Origin: Nannobrachium achirus
Lineage: Eukaryota > Chordata > Actinopteri > Myctophiformes > Myctophidae
Assembly (NCBI GenBank): GCA_963921795.1
Contig: OY997655.1
Span: 10,442,583-10,506,582, forward strand
Length of the DNA: 64,000 nucleotides
Reading direction: 5' to 3'
Numbering within the stretch: the stretch's first letter is position 1; each line of letters begins with the position of its first letter. Under the pieces are notes generated by a model, which was given only the letters and a program-made list of their open reading frames with translations, was not told the DNA's origin and searched no databases. The position numbers were made by a program, and so were the translations under genes. Below, one piece after another: positions 35,390 through 48,060 of this stretch.

Positions 35390-35442
35390 TGCTGCCGACA
35401 CGCCCATACAGCTACAGTAGCTGTATGGGCGTGTCGGCAGCA
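35390..35442. repeat. Perfect 26-bp-arm palindrome
   Basis: Arms starting TGCTGCCGACACGCCC and running to GCTAC are perfectly complementary around a single A. A 1-nt centre means it can extrude as a cruciform. It lies within the 2.3-kb insert and may be the core of a small nested element. Confidence 0.9.
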
Positions 35443-35584
35443 ACACAGTCAGAGAATAGGCTGTTGATTGTACTGCATACTTTGAGCTCCACCCCCTTTC
35501 CAAACCGTTTCAACAAAGACCACGTGACCTACTGTACCATAATGTTAAATTTCGGCCGGTGTTACCCTGTCCCCCCCCCTCCCA

Positions 35585-36821
35585 GTAAACTGTGGAGTAC
35601 CTCAAGGGAGTATACTAGGACCACTGTTGTTCTTAATATACGTAAACGACATGTCATCTGCTTGTGACTGCAATCTGTTTCTGTTCGCGGATGACTCGGC
35701 TCTCCTAGTCTCAGGCAGAGACATTTTGCAGGTGTAAAAGGCCCTTAACTGTGAACTTAACAAGATCTGCACCTGGCTCAATGACAACAGACTCTCAATT
35801 CACCTAGGCAAAACTGAATGTATCCTCTTTGGATCTAGTCAGAAACTTAGCCTAGTTGAGAACTTCACAATTAAAGTAGGTGACACTGTGATAGAAAGAA
35901 AAAACCACATCTGCTACCTGGGTTGCATCCTGGAGGCTAACCTATCCAGTGAAAAAATGACCACCAAGGTAATCAATAAAGTCAATCAACGAATTCGCTT
36001 CTTGCAAAGAGTTGCCCCACTGATCAATATTAAATCCCGAAAGACACTAGGAGGTGCTCTTATTGGGCCCCTCATTGATTACGGAGTCCTTGTCTGGTAT
36101 CGCGACGCCCCAGCTGCCTTAAAGCTAAAGCTCCAAACAGCCCAAAACAAACTAATTAGGGTTGTGCTTGGTCTCCCTCCTCTGACCCACCTTACCGAGC
36201 ATCACCACGAAAGCGTGGGGTGGCTCAAAGTAGCTGACAGAGTACAGCATCTTGCAATGGGCCTGGTGTACAAGATACACTACACCTCCAAGATTCCCAT
36301 GTACCTGACAAACTACTTCTTAAAGGTCAAGGATGTTCACGATCATAACACCAGAGGCAGCTCCACTAATCATCATCAGCGTAGATTTAACACTAAACAA
36401 GGCGCTAACTCGTTCTCCTGCTATACCATCAACATGTGGAACGCCCTTCCACAAGCCCTAAAGGAGAGCAAATCCCTAGCCTCCTTCAAAATTGGTATGA
36501 AAAGTCACCTTCAGACAGCAGCTACCCGTGACTTGTAAATAGAATAAGCCCCCATGCTCCCCCCCCCTTTTTCTTTGTATTCTGCCTTTTGTATTTGATG
36601 TTATGCTTTTGACACTGATATTATCCTAGATAAAGTACTATGTTCTATCCGTCTGTCTTTCAATGTTATATGAGATACTTAAAGTGTGGTTCCTGTGGAA
36701 ATAAGCCTCGGCTTTCTAGGATCTCCTTTTAGTTGACCTTGTACCAGTGATTTGTACTGTCATGAAACTGTACTTTTTTCTATTGCAAACTTCTAATAAA
36801 TTCTTCAATCAATCAATCAAA
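35585..36821 (+). mobile_element. Non-LTR retrotransposon, 5'-truncated, with reverse-transcriptase motifs
   Basis: One frame covers 35585-36538 with a single internal TAA at 35735. It shows VPQGSILGPLLFLIY and LFADDSALL, the conserved reverse-transcriptase blocks including the catalytic FADD. The thumb region follows (CYLGCILEANL), then a C-terminal MWNALPQALKESKSLASF. The 3'UTR ends TTCTTCAATCAATCAATCAA. This fits a CR1/L2/Rex1-like LINE. It is the longest of four copies in the window (others: 13363, 27632, and 52598 on minus). The truncation and stop make it inactive. Confidence 0.85.
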
Positions 36822-37337
36822 CATAGTGGATCATATTTGTAAAAGAAAGACGATCGCTCATGGAGTTCTGCTGACGTGCAATAATCCGCCGGGAAGACAG
36901 GGGGCAGTAGCTACTTCCGCGGTAACCGCAAGATACATGAAAGAAGAAGAAGCTAGACCAATCACAGACGTCGATTTCACCGGATGTACATGTTTAGCAG
37001 TATGGGAAATGCAGTTCTTCTCCGTGCGATCTTGATTAAAACGTGTTTTTACTAAAACTAGAGTGATTGCATACATACTCGGGGGTTCTACAGGAGCATA
37101 TAGAACCATTTTACAACCACCAGCCTAGTGGTAAGTGTACATTGAATTGCTACGACTTTGTGGCTGATAATGAAAAACGCTATGGTGAAAATGAATGGGT
37201 TGTTTACTTCCGACACCGCACTGCGATGCTCTATAGGGTTTCATTTGTACACTGTCAAAGTTACAGACTTGTAAGGGTCAATTTAGACCCCCTAAAGGAG
37301 CCTAGAGAGTCCCTGAAATCCACTTTGAGAACCACTG

Positions 37338-38004
37338 CAGTACAGAAGAGCTTTACAAAAAAAAAAAAGAAAAAAAAAAAAGGAATTATCCAAAAAAATC
37401 AAAACAGGTAGCCTATCAAAGTAATGTGTTTCTGACCTACAGTTTATTGCTGCATTGGGGCTTAAAATATGTGTCCATGATTTTAGCTATGTATTGTTAA
37501 TTCTCTTTTGCATCTCATATCATCACCTCTTCACAAATACTGAGGGTGAGATGCGACCTCGCGCTGAGACTGACACAATATGTCCATACTGTATATGGGC
37601 ATTCCCAGATATAGGATTAATATTGATGACATCGGGGATCTCCATATATGGGCATAAAGTGGAGAAGATTATCGCAACCGTAGGTCACATTTACTATGAA
37701 AACCTGCAGCTCCCATGCGTCCATCTGTAAGTCAGTCAGTCACGCGTCATGTCATGCTCCATATATGGTCAAGAAAGACACAAAGTTGCCATGGGCAGTA
37801 GTGGTGCAGTGGTTAATTGAATGCACATTTTGAGATAAGACACATAAAACACTCATATTCACGTACTGTAGATCAACTCTTCTCCCTTATCTCTTAATGT
37901 GTGCCTATTGAGATAAGATAGAGTACGATAATATATAAGATTTCATTGATCTCTGTGGGTAAATTCAGGTGACGTAGCAACAACAGCAGTAAGAATGAAA
38001 CATG
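37338..38004. repeat. Long duplicated segment, copy 2, middle part
   Basis: Matches 20057-20755. It includes an A-rich run at about 37357-37381 and the GGGCTTAATATTGATGAC-type dispersed block near 37610 (here GGATTAATATTGATGAC). No gene. Confidence 0.65.
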
Positions 38005-38269
38005 GGCGGCTGTAGCTCAGGAGGTAGAGTGGGTTGGCCAATGATCCATGGGTTGGCGGTTCAAATCCCAGCTTCTCCTGTCTACATGTCGAAGTGTCCT
38101 TGGGCAAGACACTGAACCCCAAGTTGCTCCCGGTGAGCTGGTTAGTGCCTTGCATGGTTTCCACGGCCACCGGTGTATGAATGTGTGTGTGAATGGGTGA
38201 ATGTAATGCACATTGTAAAGCGCTTTGGATAAAAGCGCTATATAAATGCACCATTTACCATTTACCATT
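38005..38269 (+). mobile_element. tRNA-derived SINE, absent from copy 1
   Basis: The tRNA-like head has an A box (TGTAGCTCAGGAGG) and a B box (GGTTCAAATCC, 38058-38068). The body has the fish SINE signature GTCCTTGGGCAAGACACTGA. It ends with AAAGCGCTATATAAATGC and ACCATTTACC repeats. The paralogous site at about 20755 (GAAACATGATATG) is empty. Confidence 0.85.
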
Positions 38270-38933
38270 ATGATATGTACAGGTAAGAGTAGAGGCATAA
38301 GAATATGTTAGAAAAATAACAATTACAAATATACTTGGAGTCTGACCTTAGACATTTGTCTGAGTTATTTACAGTATTTCCTTTCAATAAACATAGTATT
38401 ATGTAGAATCCATCACCTGGGAATATATACGTGAATATACAGTGCATCTATTGCCCATGAATTGATATGTGAGACTGTAAATGATTTAAAGTGCCAGCCA
38501 GCCTTCAACAGTGGGGATCTGGATAAAATATGTACAGGTATATATTTTGCACACACACACAACCTGAATAGTGCATTACCCTGTCACACACACGCATGCA
38601 CAGACATTCCCACAGGAGAGTCATGCTCTTAGAATTTGAGGTCCTAATCAAAGTGTCTTTGGAGCCTTCTCACCGCATGCACACGCATATGCATAAATGC
38701 ACGTATGCACGCAAGCAAGCACACAACACACAGTGTCATTACTCTCATTGACCAGTTAAAGCGTGGCTGTGTAACTGTCCAGTTCTTTCAGCACTGGACA
38801 GCTCCATACATTTCATCACCAAGACCCAGCACGAAAGACAATATACTGTACATTGGCAGAATATCTGAGCATGGTAATGGCCCAAAACCTAGGAAAGTCT
38901 TGACTAGGTACAGACCCAGCGAACACAGCCTAA

Positions 38934-39238
38934 AGCCCTTTGCACACAGGACAGTTGCGTTTCTTCCGTTTGCTGTATGAATAAAACGCATTGGATTTGG
39001 TGTGCGATGCTATGCGGAATCTGCGCTCCGGATCCCAAAAGGAGCCTTAAAGGGAGTGATGAGTTTTTTACCGCATGCGACAAGACGCACGAATCGAACT
39101 GGTTTCGATCGAGAAAAAAACGCACAGCCACTCGCACGGCTAATTCGGATCCGGTGTGCATGAGGTCATAGAGAATAATTGTTTTCTTTAAAAAAGATTA
39201 AATTGTCCGTTTTATCCGTGCGGCTCTCTGTGGCGGCT
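38934..39238. mobile_element. TWA-type MITE, copy 2, right end altered
   Basis: Same element as 21430-21751, but the right terminus is replaced: CCGTGCGGCTCTCTGTGG stands where the other copies continue with CGCGCCTGTGTGC. Confidence 0.65.
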
Positions 39239-39292
39239 TTAAGGCCGCCACAGACAGACCCCACTCCCAAGGGAAGACAGGCCACTGCACAC

Positions 39293-39586
39293 GGCATAGC
39301 TCAGGGGGCGGCATAGCTCAGGGGTAGAGAAACCGTTATTAGAGCACGAAGGGTTCCCGAAGGGTTCCCAGTTCGAATCCGGGCTCCCCCTGAAGAGTCG
39401 AAGAGTCCTTGGGCAAGACTCTGAACCCCTAATTGCTCCCGGTGAGTAGGATGGTGCCTTGCATGGTTTCCTCCGCCACCGGTGTATGAATGTGTGCTTG
39501 AATGGGTGAATGTAATGCACAATCTATGTAAAGCGCTTTGGATAAAAAGCGCTATATAAATGCACCATTTACCATTTACCATTTAC
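39293..39586 (+). mobile_element. tRNA-derived SINE with doubled head, absent from copy 1
   Basis: GGCATAGCTCAGGGG occurs twice at the 5' end, then B box GTTCGAATCC (39371-39380), GTCCTTGGGCAAGAC and an AAGCGCTATATAAATGC tail. Flanking CACAC at 39288-39292 and 39587-39591 is the probable target duplication. The empty site in copy 1 is at about 21810. Confidence 0.85.
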
Positions 39587-39667
39587 CACACAAAATGTGG
39601 TAGAAACAGAGCTACCCTCTCTAATCACCTGCCCACTATAACAATCAGAGTCACATACTTCCCACAG

Positions 39668-39844
39668 AATACACACACCCAAAGTGAGTTTGAAAACATG
39701 ACCAATGACAAAACACTCCATACCTACTGGGAGAAATACAACAATGTACGAACAAAGCAGCAAGATTTGCGAACTGTTAAAAGAAGGCTAGAGACTGGAA
39801 CACAACCACCATATAAGGACTACAAACCATTGACTGACATCTAG
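39668..39844 (+). other. Conserved small ORF of unknown identity, copy 2
   Basis: 58 open codons after TTCCCACAG, identical in frame to 21882-22058 and ending PPYKDYKPLTDI. Function unknown. Confidence 0.3.
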
Positions 39845-39898
39845 ACCTACCGCACACACAGTATGAAACAGAGCTGCTACCTTTAAACACAGTTTTTG

Positions 39899-39954
39899 AG
39901 CGGTGGTCACAACGCTCCTATACGTGGCCGTGTGTGTGGGTATGTCTGTCTGCG

Positions 39955-39985
<31 letters not shown>

Positions 39986-40056
39986 AGCCTGCAGTAACCT
40001 TTTCTGACCACACATGTTAAGGGGGGGCGCTGTTGTTCAGGCCAGGCCAGACCAGG

Positions 40057-40154
<98 letters not shown>

Positions 40155-40217
40155 GGGGAAGGGGGGGGGGGGGGGGGGGGAACCACCGCTCAGTTCACAC
40201 GGGTGTGATTTTTGACT
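39899..40217. mobile_element. Insertion carrying GTCT, CA and G-run repeats
   Basis: Copy 1 (about 22100) reads directly CACAGTTTTTGTATAC. In copy 2 about 320 bp intervene. GAGCGGTGGT at the left is matched by ACCACCGCTC near the right end. Inside are (TGTC)n at about 39945-39985, (CA)n at 40057-40152 and a G20 run at 40161-40180. The element type is unclear. Confidence 0.6.
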
Positions 40218-42177
<1,960 letters not shown>

Positions 42178-42180
42178 TTA

Positions 42181-42506
42181 AGCCCTTTGCACACAGGACA
42201 GTTGCGTTTTTTTTCGTTTGCGGCATGAATAAAACGCATTGGATTTGGTGTGCAAGGCTGTGCGGAATCGGCGCTGCGGATCCAAAAAGGAGTCATAAAA
42301 GGAGTGATGAGTTTTTTACCGCATGCGACAAGACGCACAAATCGAACTGGGTTCGATCGAGAAAAAAACGCACGGCGGCAGCCACTCGTCGCACGGCTAA
42401 TTCGGAGCCGGTGTGCATGAGGTCATAGAGAATCATTGTTTTCTTTTCAAAAAATTATATTGTCCGTTTTATCCGTGCGGTTAAACGCGCCTGTGTGCAA
42501 AGGGCT
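42181..42506. mobile_element. TWA-type MITE, copy 3, with exact TTA duplication
   Basis: Inverted ends AGCCCTTTGCACACAGG / CCTGTGTGCAAAGGGCT flanked by TTA at 42178-42180 and 42507-42509. This is the cleanest copy of the family and fits PIF/Harbinger-like insertion. Confidence 0.8.
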
Positions 42507-42843
42507 TTAGAGTTGTCTTGCATTGTGATCACTTGATTGTTTTAGTGTGCTGTAAGGGATAATATTGGGCAGGTCACATAAAAACACGTCCTGAGACACG
42601 CTAGAACGATATTATCTTTTAAATGTATTCAGCCTGAAATCTATTCATGTCAGGATGAAGTCACGTGAAGAACAATGTAAAAGTAGACAGACATTGTACT
42701 TGGTTTTACTGTATGTCCGTGGTGTGAATATTGATTATGCGTGTTAATTTGTGGTGTGAATATTGATTCTATTAGAACAGAGGTGCCCAAAAGGTAGATT
42801 GCTTCAAATCATTAAAAAAAAGAAAAAAAGAAAAAAAACTTAA

Positions 42844-43334
42844 AGCTATACTGTGTAAGTTGCTCAACTGGTGGTCTGTAGCAGTATAGCAAACCGCGGT
42901 CGCGTTTGCTTTTTTCGTCAGTTTTTCGCTCGCGGACCGGGCCGTCAGACCACCGCGTCCGCCTCGCCTCGCCGAGACGCTTTCAATGAGGTCTCCCGTG
43001 TCCTTCTACGAGCAGCGGTTGGGGAGTTACATGCTAGACTCCTCCAGTGTAAACACTGCAGTGTACTTCCTGAAGGCGTGTTTCCTAAACCCACCAGAGA
43101 GCCCGGCAGTGTATGTTCTGTGCTGTGATTGGCCGGCAGTGTATAACCCTCGCTGTGATTGGCCGGTAGTGTGATGACGCAATTTTTCCGCGAAAACCGG
43201 TCCCGGGCAGGGATCATAGAAAACATATAAAGAGAAGGCTTTAGAAGCTGAAAATAACGGAGTGGGGGTTCTAAAACTTAACAGCTAGGACCATTTTAAG
43301 ATTTGTTTTATAAAAAAAGTTACATGGTATAACT
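42844..43334. mobile_element. MITE with TTAA flanks
   Basis: Ends AGCTATACTGTGTAAG and, reversed, AGTTATACCATGTAAC. TTAA occurs on both sides (42840-42843 and 43335-43338). The interior is CpG-rich at 42895-42980 and has a duplicated CTGTGATTGGCCGG unit near 43120-43170. No coding capacity accepted. Confidence 0.6.
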
Positions 43335-43574
43335 TTAAAACCTACACTATACAGTACTTTGCGTTGCAGTGAATGCATGCACAATGCAAGAAACAGGGCA
43401 GGGGACCAATCTCAGCACCACATCAACTATACCAGTAAGACGCCCTGAAGGCGAAGGAACTCACACAGGACGGAATTCATTTGCAAGTGTGATTCGAGTT
43501 GCCGTTGGTTGTTTAAGTTGGACAAAATATTTCCCCAAATATGGACGTTGACATAGATGTTACAGACCACATGA

Positions 43575-43860
43575 GACTCACACAATGAGTCCATATATGG
43601 GCATTCCAAGCTATGGGCTTAATATTGATGACTTCAGGGATCTCCATATATGGGCATAAAAGGGATTCTGTTAGTGTGGTTCCCCTAACAAGTTATCATC
43701 TGGGAGCGTCCATATAGGTGCATTGTCAAATATGGGTCAACAAAGTGATGTCACAACAATGTGATATCACAACAGGCATTGCCAAATATGGGTCAACAAT
43801 GTGGTGTCACAACAATGTGATGTCACAACAATTTGATGTCACAACAGGTCAGCTATAGAC
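43575..43860. repeat. Dispersed ATATGGGC block and 16-bp tandem repeat
   Basis: 43590-43680 is another copy of the TTAATATTGATGAC / CATATATGGGCATAAAAGGG block seen in zinc-finger flanks. 43735-43855 is a tandem array of AATGTGATGTCACAAC units, about five, interrupted once by CAAATATGGGTC. Confidence 0.7.
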
Positions 43861-44119
43861 ATTGAGGCGTAACTGACCCTCCCTCTGATAGATGTAACGG
43901 TTTTCATAGTTAACTGCGACCTACGGTCGTAATGAAAAACACTAATGTTACAAAATTTTAAATATATTAAAAAATCACCAAGACCTGTTTTACCTGTATC
44001 CCCTGTCTCACAGAACACAACACAGCATACACAGCACAGCAATGGAGGTTACTTCATTGGTAAACTGAAATAATACATAAATACATTAAAATAAGATAAT
44101 AAAACAATGCATCCATGTG

Positions 44120-44765
44120 CTCAAACAAACAGGGTCCTCCCTACGTTCCCCAGGTTCTATGTTCCCCACTTACCCCCAAAAAAGGGTCTATGTTCCCCAC
44201 CCACCCTCCACCAAAAAAAAGGTACTATGTTCCCCGCCCAATAAAAAGGTACATGTTCCCAACTCAAATGCAGGAAATGGTGGGACATCTGGGCACTAAG
44301 AACCATGTGGGCAATCCTAATTTAGGTGCCCACTCATCCAGTTGTCCAGGTGCCCCTAGGGCCCAGATGTCTCCACCTCTAGTGCCTACTTTTCCAGGTG
44401 CCCACTTGCCCAAATGCCCACATCTCCCTACCTAGTGCCCAGATGTCCAGGTGCCCACTCGTCCAGATGCCCAGTCATAACACAAATATTGTGCCCCGAT
44501 GTCCCTAGTTCCCCCCCTGACCCACTAGTATTCTCCCGATTATGTTCTGTTGTGTGTGTTTAGAGTTATGTTTCCAGCATTTTTGGATGAGTGGGGAACA
44601 TATAACCTTTTTTTAGTTGAGTGGGGAACATAGAACCTTTTTTGTGGGGGTAAGTGGGGAACATAGAACCTGGGGAACCTTTTTTGGGTAAGCAGGGAAC
44701 ATAGAACCTTTTTGGGGGGGTAAGTGGGGAACATACACGTAGAACCTGAGGAACATACAGTAGGT
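44120..44765. mobile_element. Foldback-like element with tandem-repeat ends
   Basis: The left arm repeats TCTATGTTCCCCACTTACCC-type units of about 30 bp with AAAAAAGG spacers. The right arm repeats the reverse complement (GTGGGGAACATAGAACC, then CCTTTTTTG). The middle has its own AGGTGCCCAC / CAGATGTCC repeats. Inverted arms built of short tandem repeats are typical of foldback elements. No transposase. Confidence 0.65.
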
Positions 44766-44985
44766 ACGGTCCAATTCCAGGCTATAGCGGTAGCATTAGC
44801 TTTGGCCTACCATGTGTTCTCCTTCAGCCTCCATGAGAAGGAGAGATGCCATTCTCTGGAGCAGAGTCAAACAGATCTCTACTGGGAGGAACTGTCTTTT
44901 TATACTTCCTGGTTCCTGATCATGTGACCAAGCCAGGTGCAGTGAGTGCGGCATTCACCTGGATTTCCCACATACAGTCAGTAGG

Positions 44986-45148
<163 letters not shown>

Positions 45149-45300
45149 TATCACACACGTACAAATACCTGGGTGTTTATGTGGATAGCAGGCTGCACTG
45201 GAAGGAGAACACTGCATCTTTAAGAGGTTCAGTCTATATAGTTTTTCCTCACGAAGCTCAGGTCATGTGAAGTCAGCAGGTCTCTTCTACATGTCTTTGA
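45149..45300 (+). mobile_element. Tiny LINE reverse-transcriptase fragment
   Basis: SHTYKYLGVYVDSRLHWKENT is the conserved thumb block of fish LINE proteins. FLTKLRSCEVSRSLLHVF in a second frame is the next block. Frameshifted relic. Confidence 0.65.
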
Positions 45301-45880
45301 TCAAGGTATTGGCGGCCTAATGAGGACAGGAACAGGATCAATATGCCTATGTTGATGAAGGAGGCGGGATGTATTAGGCCTATTGGTGTGAGCCCAGATT
45401 CTCTGAAGGGCATCACAGAGCAGATAAGGAAGGTTAGGAGGGTTCCACACCTGAACATTGCTCCTGGAAGGAGCTATGCTCCAACATCTGGCTTTGTCCA
45501 GGCCCCAAAAAATGTCCGAGCCCCGCAAAATGTCAGGGCTGTGAAGCTTGGCCTACATCTGGCCTACATTTTGGCAAAAAGTGCTCAAAGTTTACAGTCC
45601 GGGCTCTGAAGCATGGCCTACATCTGGCGCACACCTTGACACAAAGCGCTAAGTTTGTTGTACACCCAGGGTCACGTTGGCCAAGCTTCGCGTGACGCTT
45701 AATTAAATTAACTCATATAAATGGCACTGCTCACTTCACACTAGGTTGTTTATTTGTTTCGTTTTTTAGAATATTGGCAAAAACGCTCCACTGAAAGTTT
45801 CAATATGTAACAACTGGTGTTGAGCTTAAATCCAGACACAATAACATTTCACAAGAGTTTGCTTTCACCTTCCTTTTAAA
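45301..45880. other. Non-coding, with a diverged tandem duplication
   Basis: Two units containing TGGCCTACATCTGG and a CAAAGCGCT or AAAGTGCT end lie at about 45545-45650. No gene supported. Confidence 0.4.
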
Positions 45881-45884
45881 GATA

Positions 45885-46060
45885 CCTTTTGGGCTTTTCA
45901 GCCTTTTTTGGATAGTGCAGTGCAGAGTGACAGGACACAGGGAGAGAGACGGAGAATGACACGCAGCAAAGGTCATCGGGCTTGGGAATCGAACTTGCAA
46001 CTCTCTGTCAGGCTGCATTAGAGCCTATACTATGTGGTATGCATCGTAACCACTAGGCCA
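45885..46060 (-). mobile_element. tRNA-derived SINE relic, minus strand
   Basis: GGGAATCGAACTTGCAAC is a reversed B box. AACCACTAGGCCATC is a reversed A-box region (GATGGCCTAGTGGTT on the minus strand). It is a different tRNA head from the SINEs at 38-39 kb. Confidence 0.6.
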
Positions 46061-47214
46061 TCATCTGTTGTTTCATATACTGGTAGTGTACATCCAGCCG
46101 TTTCAGCTCAGGGGACAGAATGATTGGCTTTAAACTTGGATTTTTTTCGATTTTGCAGCCCTGGATACCAATGTCATGTAACATTGTTGAAAGAGAGTCT
46201 ATCAACCTGATGGATGAATTAATTAATGAATGCCTTCAGGGCTGAATATACTGTGCTGCTTCTGCAGTCCCCTAATAAAGGATTTAAATGTGCATGGATA
46301 CAGTCAGACCAGACCTTGATTTAAGAGCTCAGAGGGACACGGGGAACTCATTCCCCTCGTGTGATACGTGACGATGTGTCACACTCCATGTCGTTAGGAA
46401 GTGAATCACAGGCTTTGGAGGCGTTTATTCCATGTCTCCAGTGACAGCATGGGGGTGACTGAGCTGCTGTGCTGCGTGGTGCCACCATGAAGCCACACTC
46501 CTAATCCCCTCACTGGATGTGTCACAACGGAACGCCATCATTTACCATGCTGAAAACTAACCCTGAGCTACACTACAGATGGTCCACTCTGTGCTATGTG
46601 TCATGGTCCTGTTGGATGACATGTTTGGATGACTGGCCTTGATTAATCATAGCTTGTATTACATTCTGAATTAAGTCTATTATTTAATATTTGAACTGAA
46701 TTGGACCACATTTCCAACCCATCAATTGACAAGTAATTGAATCAAAACCACACCACACGGCATTCATAGAGTTCTTACATCGTTCTGTGCAAGGCTCTCC
46801 TCTGCTTTCCTGAGTGGGCCTATAGTAAAACATTTATGGTAATACGATGGTCTGGTTAGAGTCTGCAGCTCTGATAAAGCAGTGTGACTACGGTAAATAA
46901 CAGGCTGACAGCGGCGCTGTCTGACCAATCACACGCTTCCACTTTATTAAAGGGCTGAAGGAAGTCAGTGCAGCCCGGGGGGAACACACGCTCTGTAATT
47001 TACACCCTGAAAGCCAAAGAATATTAAATGATATGAAATCAAAAATCAGGAGCATGTCATGACATTTACGAGATCATGTAAATGCTCTTCACCGCTCTCT
47101 TCTGCTCCTTCCTGACATCTCTCCATTTCTCCCTCCTATTCTATTGTCATTCTCTCCACCCACTCCTCTCCTCGAACATGAATAACGCCTCCTCCTGTTC
47201 TTTCACTTCCTTCC

Positions 47215-47218
<4 letters not shown>
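46061..47218. other. Apparently single-copy non-coding DNA
   Basis: No gene, element or repeat recognised. Confidence 0.4.

Positions 47219-47292
<74 letters not shown>
47219..47292. repeat. (TC)n microsatellite
   Basis: About 74 bp of pure CT repeat just before a hairpin-bearing insertion. Confidence 0.95.
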
Positions 47293-47296
<4 letters not shown>

Positions 47297-47313
47297 TCTG
47301 AAATATAATCTCA

Positions 47314-47536
47314 GAAAAGAAGAAAAGGTCTGCACACTGTCCTGTCTATAAGCTCCCCAAATAAATGTATTAATAGAGCGGAATAAAATGTTATTAATTA
47401 ATTTGAATTAAATTAATACATTTATTTGGGGAGCTTATAGACAGTGTGTGGACCTTTTCTTCTTTTCTATTATTATTTTTTTGGTCCAGCACCCGTCGCA
47501 GTGCTTTTGGATGTGCGTGTATCCACAGACAGCTAT
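47314..47536. mobile_element. Hairpin-bearing insertion with 15-bp target duplication
   Basis: TGAAATATAATCTCA lies at 47299-47313 and again at 47537-47551. Between them, arms of about 56 bp (AAGCTCCCCAAATAAATG / CATTTATTTGGGGAGCTT) form a long hairpin at 47313-47468, followed by a unique 3' part (GGTCCAGCACCCGTCGC). A long duplication points to LINE-mediated insertion. Confidence 0.65.
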
Positions 47537-47639
47537 TGAAATATAATCTCACACATGAATTTCAAGTCCTTTTTCGGTATACGTAGTTTCCAGAAATAAC
47601 TCTCTCCAGCGCTGCCTCTCTGCTTTCCACACCACGTCG

Positions 47640-48060
47640 GTGTAGTGAAGCAGCGCGACATTCTGATTGGTGCAAACAGGCCTGTGATAGCGTCACTGCC
47701 GAGAGAGGGATGAGCTTGATTGGCATTTGGCCAGAGGCCTTGAGTTCAAACTCAAGTATGTGGGGCCCAGGGGACCATAACCATCACAGTTATGTTTTTT
47801 TTTATATATATAATAAATGCAATCACCTCAAAGTGTTATCTTCCCCGAAGGCACTGTAAACTCGGCTTTGATGTATCAGTTTCAATCCCTAAAGTCCACG
47901 TGCGCTGGCTGCAAGGGATATCATAAGACTGGGGTGCAATATCATTGATATAGCATTGGACTGTGGTTAAAGACATTATGATTGGTGCAGACAGGCCTGT
48001 GATAGCGTCGCTGTGAGAGAGAGATGAGCTTGATTGGCGTTTGGCCAGAGGCAGTAAACA
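47640..48060. repeat. Locally duplicated blocks
   Basis: ACAGGCCTGTGATAGCGTC and TTTGGCCAGAGGC occur at 47677-47735 and 47988-48053. The part at 47747-47975 is a direct repeat of 49530-49800 (CAAGTATGTGGGGCCCAGG, CGAAGGCACTGTAAACTCGG). No gene. Confidence 0.75.

Larger units (their letters stand above)
34903..37230. mobile_element. 2.3-kb TIR element nested in the MITE
   Basis: Both ends read AGCATCGCAGT in inverted orientation, followed within 60 bp by GTGTCGGAAG on each side. CTATAG flanks both ends and occurs once at the empty site (copy 1, about 19955). Because CTATAG is itself palindromic, the true duplication could be 2, 4 or 6 bp. The element carries a LINE fragment and a 53-nt perfect hairpin and has no transposase that I can see. 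Confidence 0.75.
34821..37337. mobile_element. hAT-type MITE split by a later insertion
   Basis: Left part 34821-34902 starts CAGTGGTTTTTAAA; right part 37231-37337 ends TTTGAGAACCACTG. The intact paralogue is 19874-20056. Confidence 0.7.

Noticed and set aside
38005..38080. Possible tRNA genes at the SINE heads (38005, 39293, 49905, 45885 reversed)
   Set aside because: A and B boxes are present but the cloverleaf is not complete, and each is fused to a SINE body and tail.
42871..43226. ORFs in the CpG-rich DNA at 43 kb as a gene or CpG-island promoter
   Set aside because: They lie fully inside the TTAA-flanked MITE and overlap on both strands with no domain.
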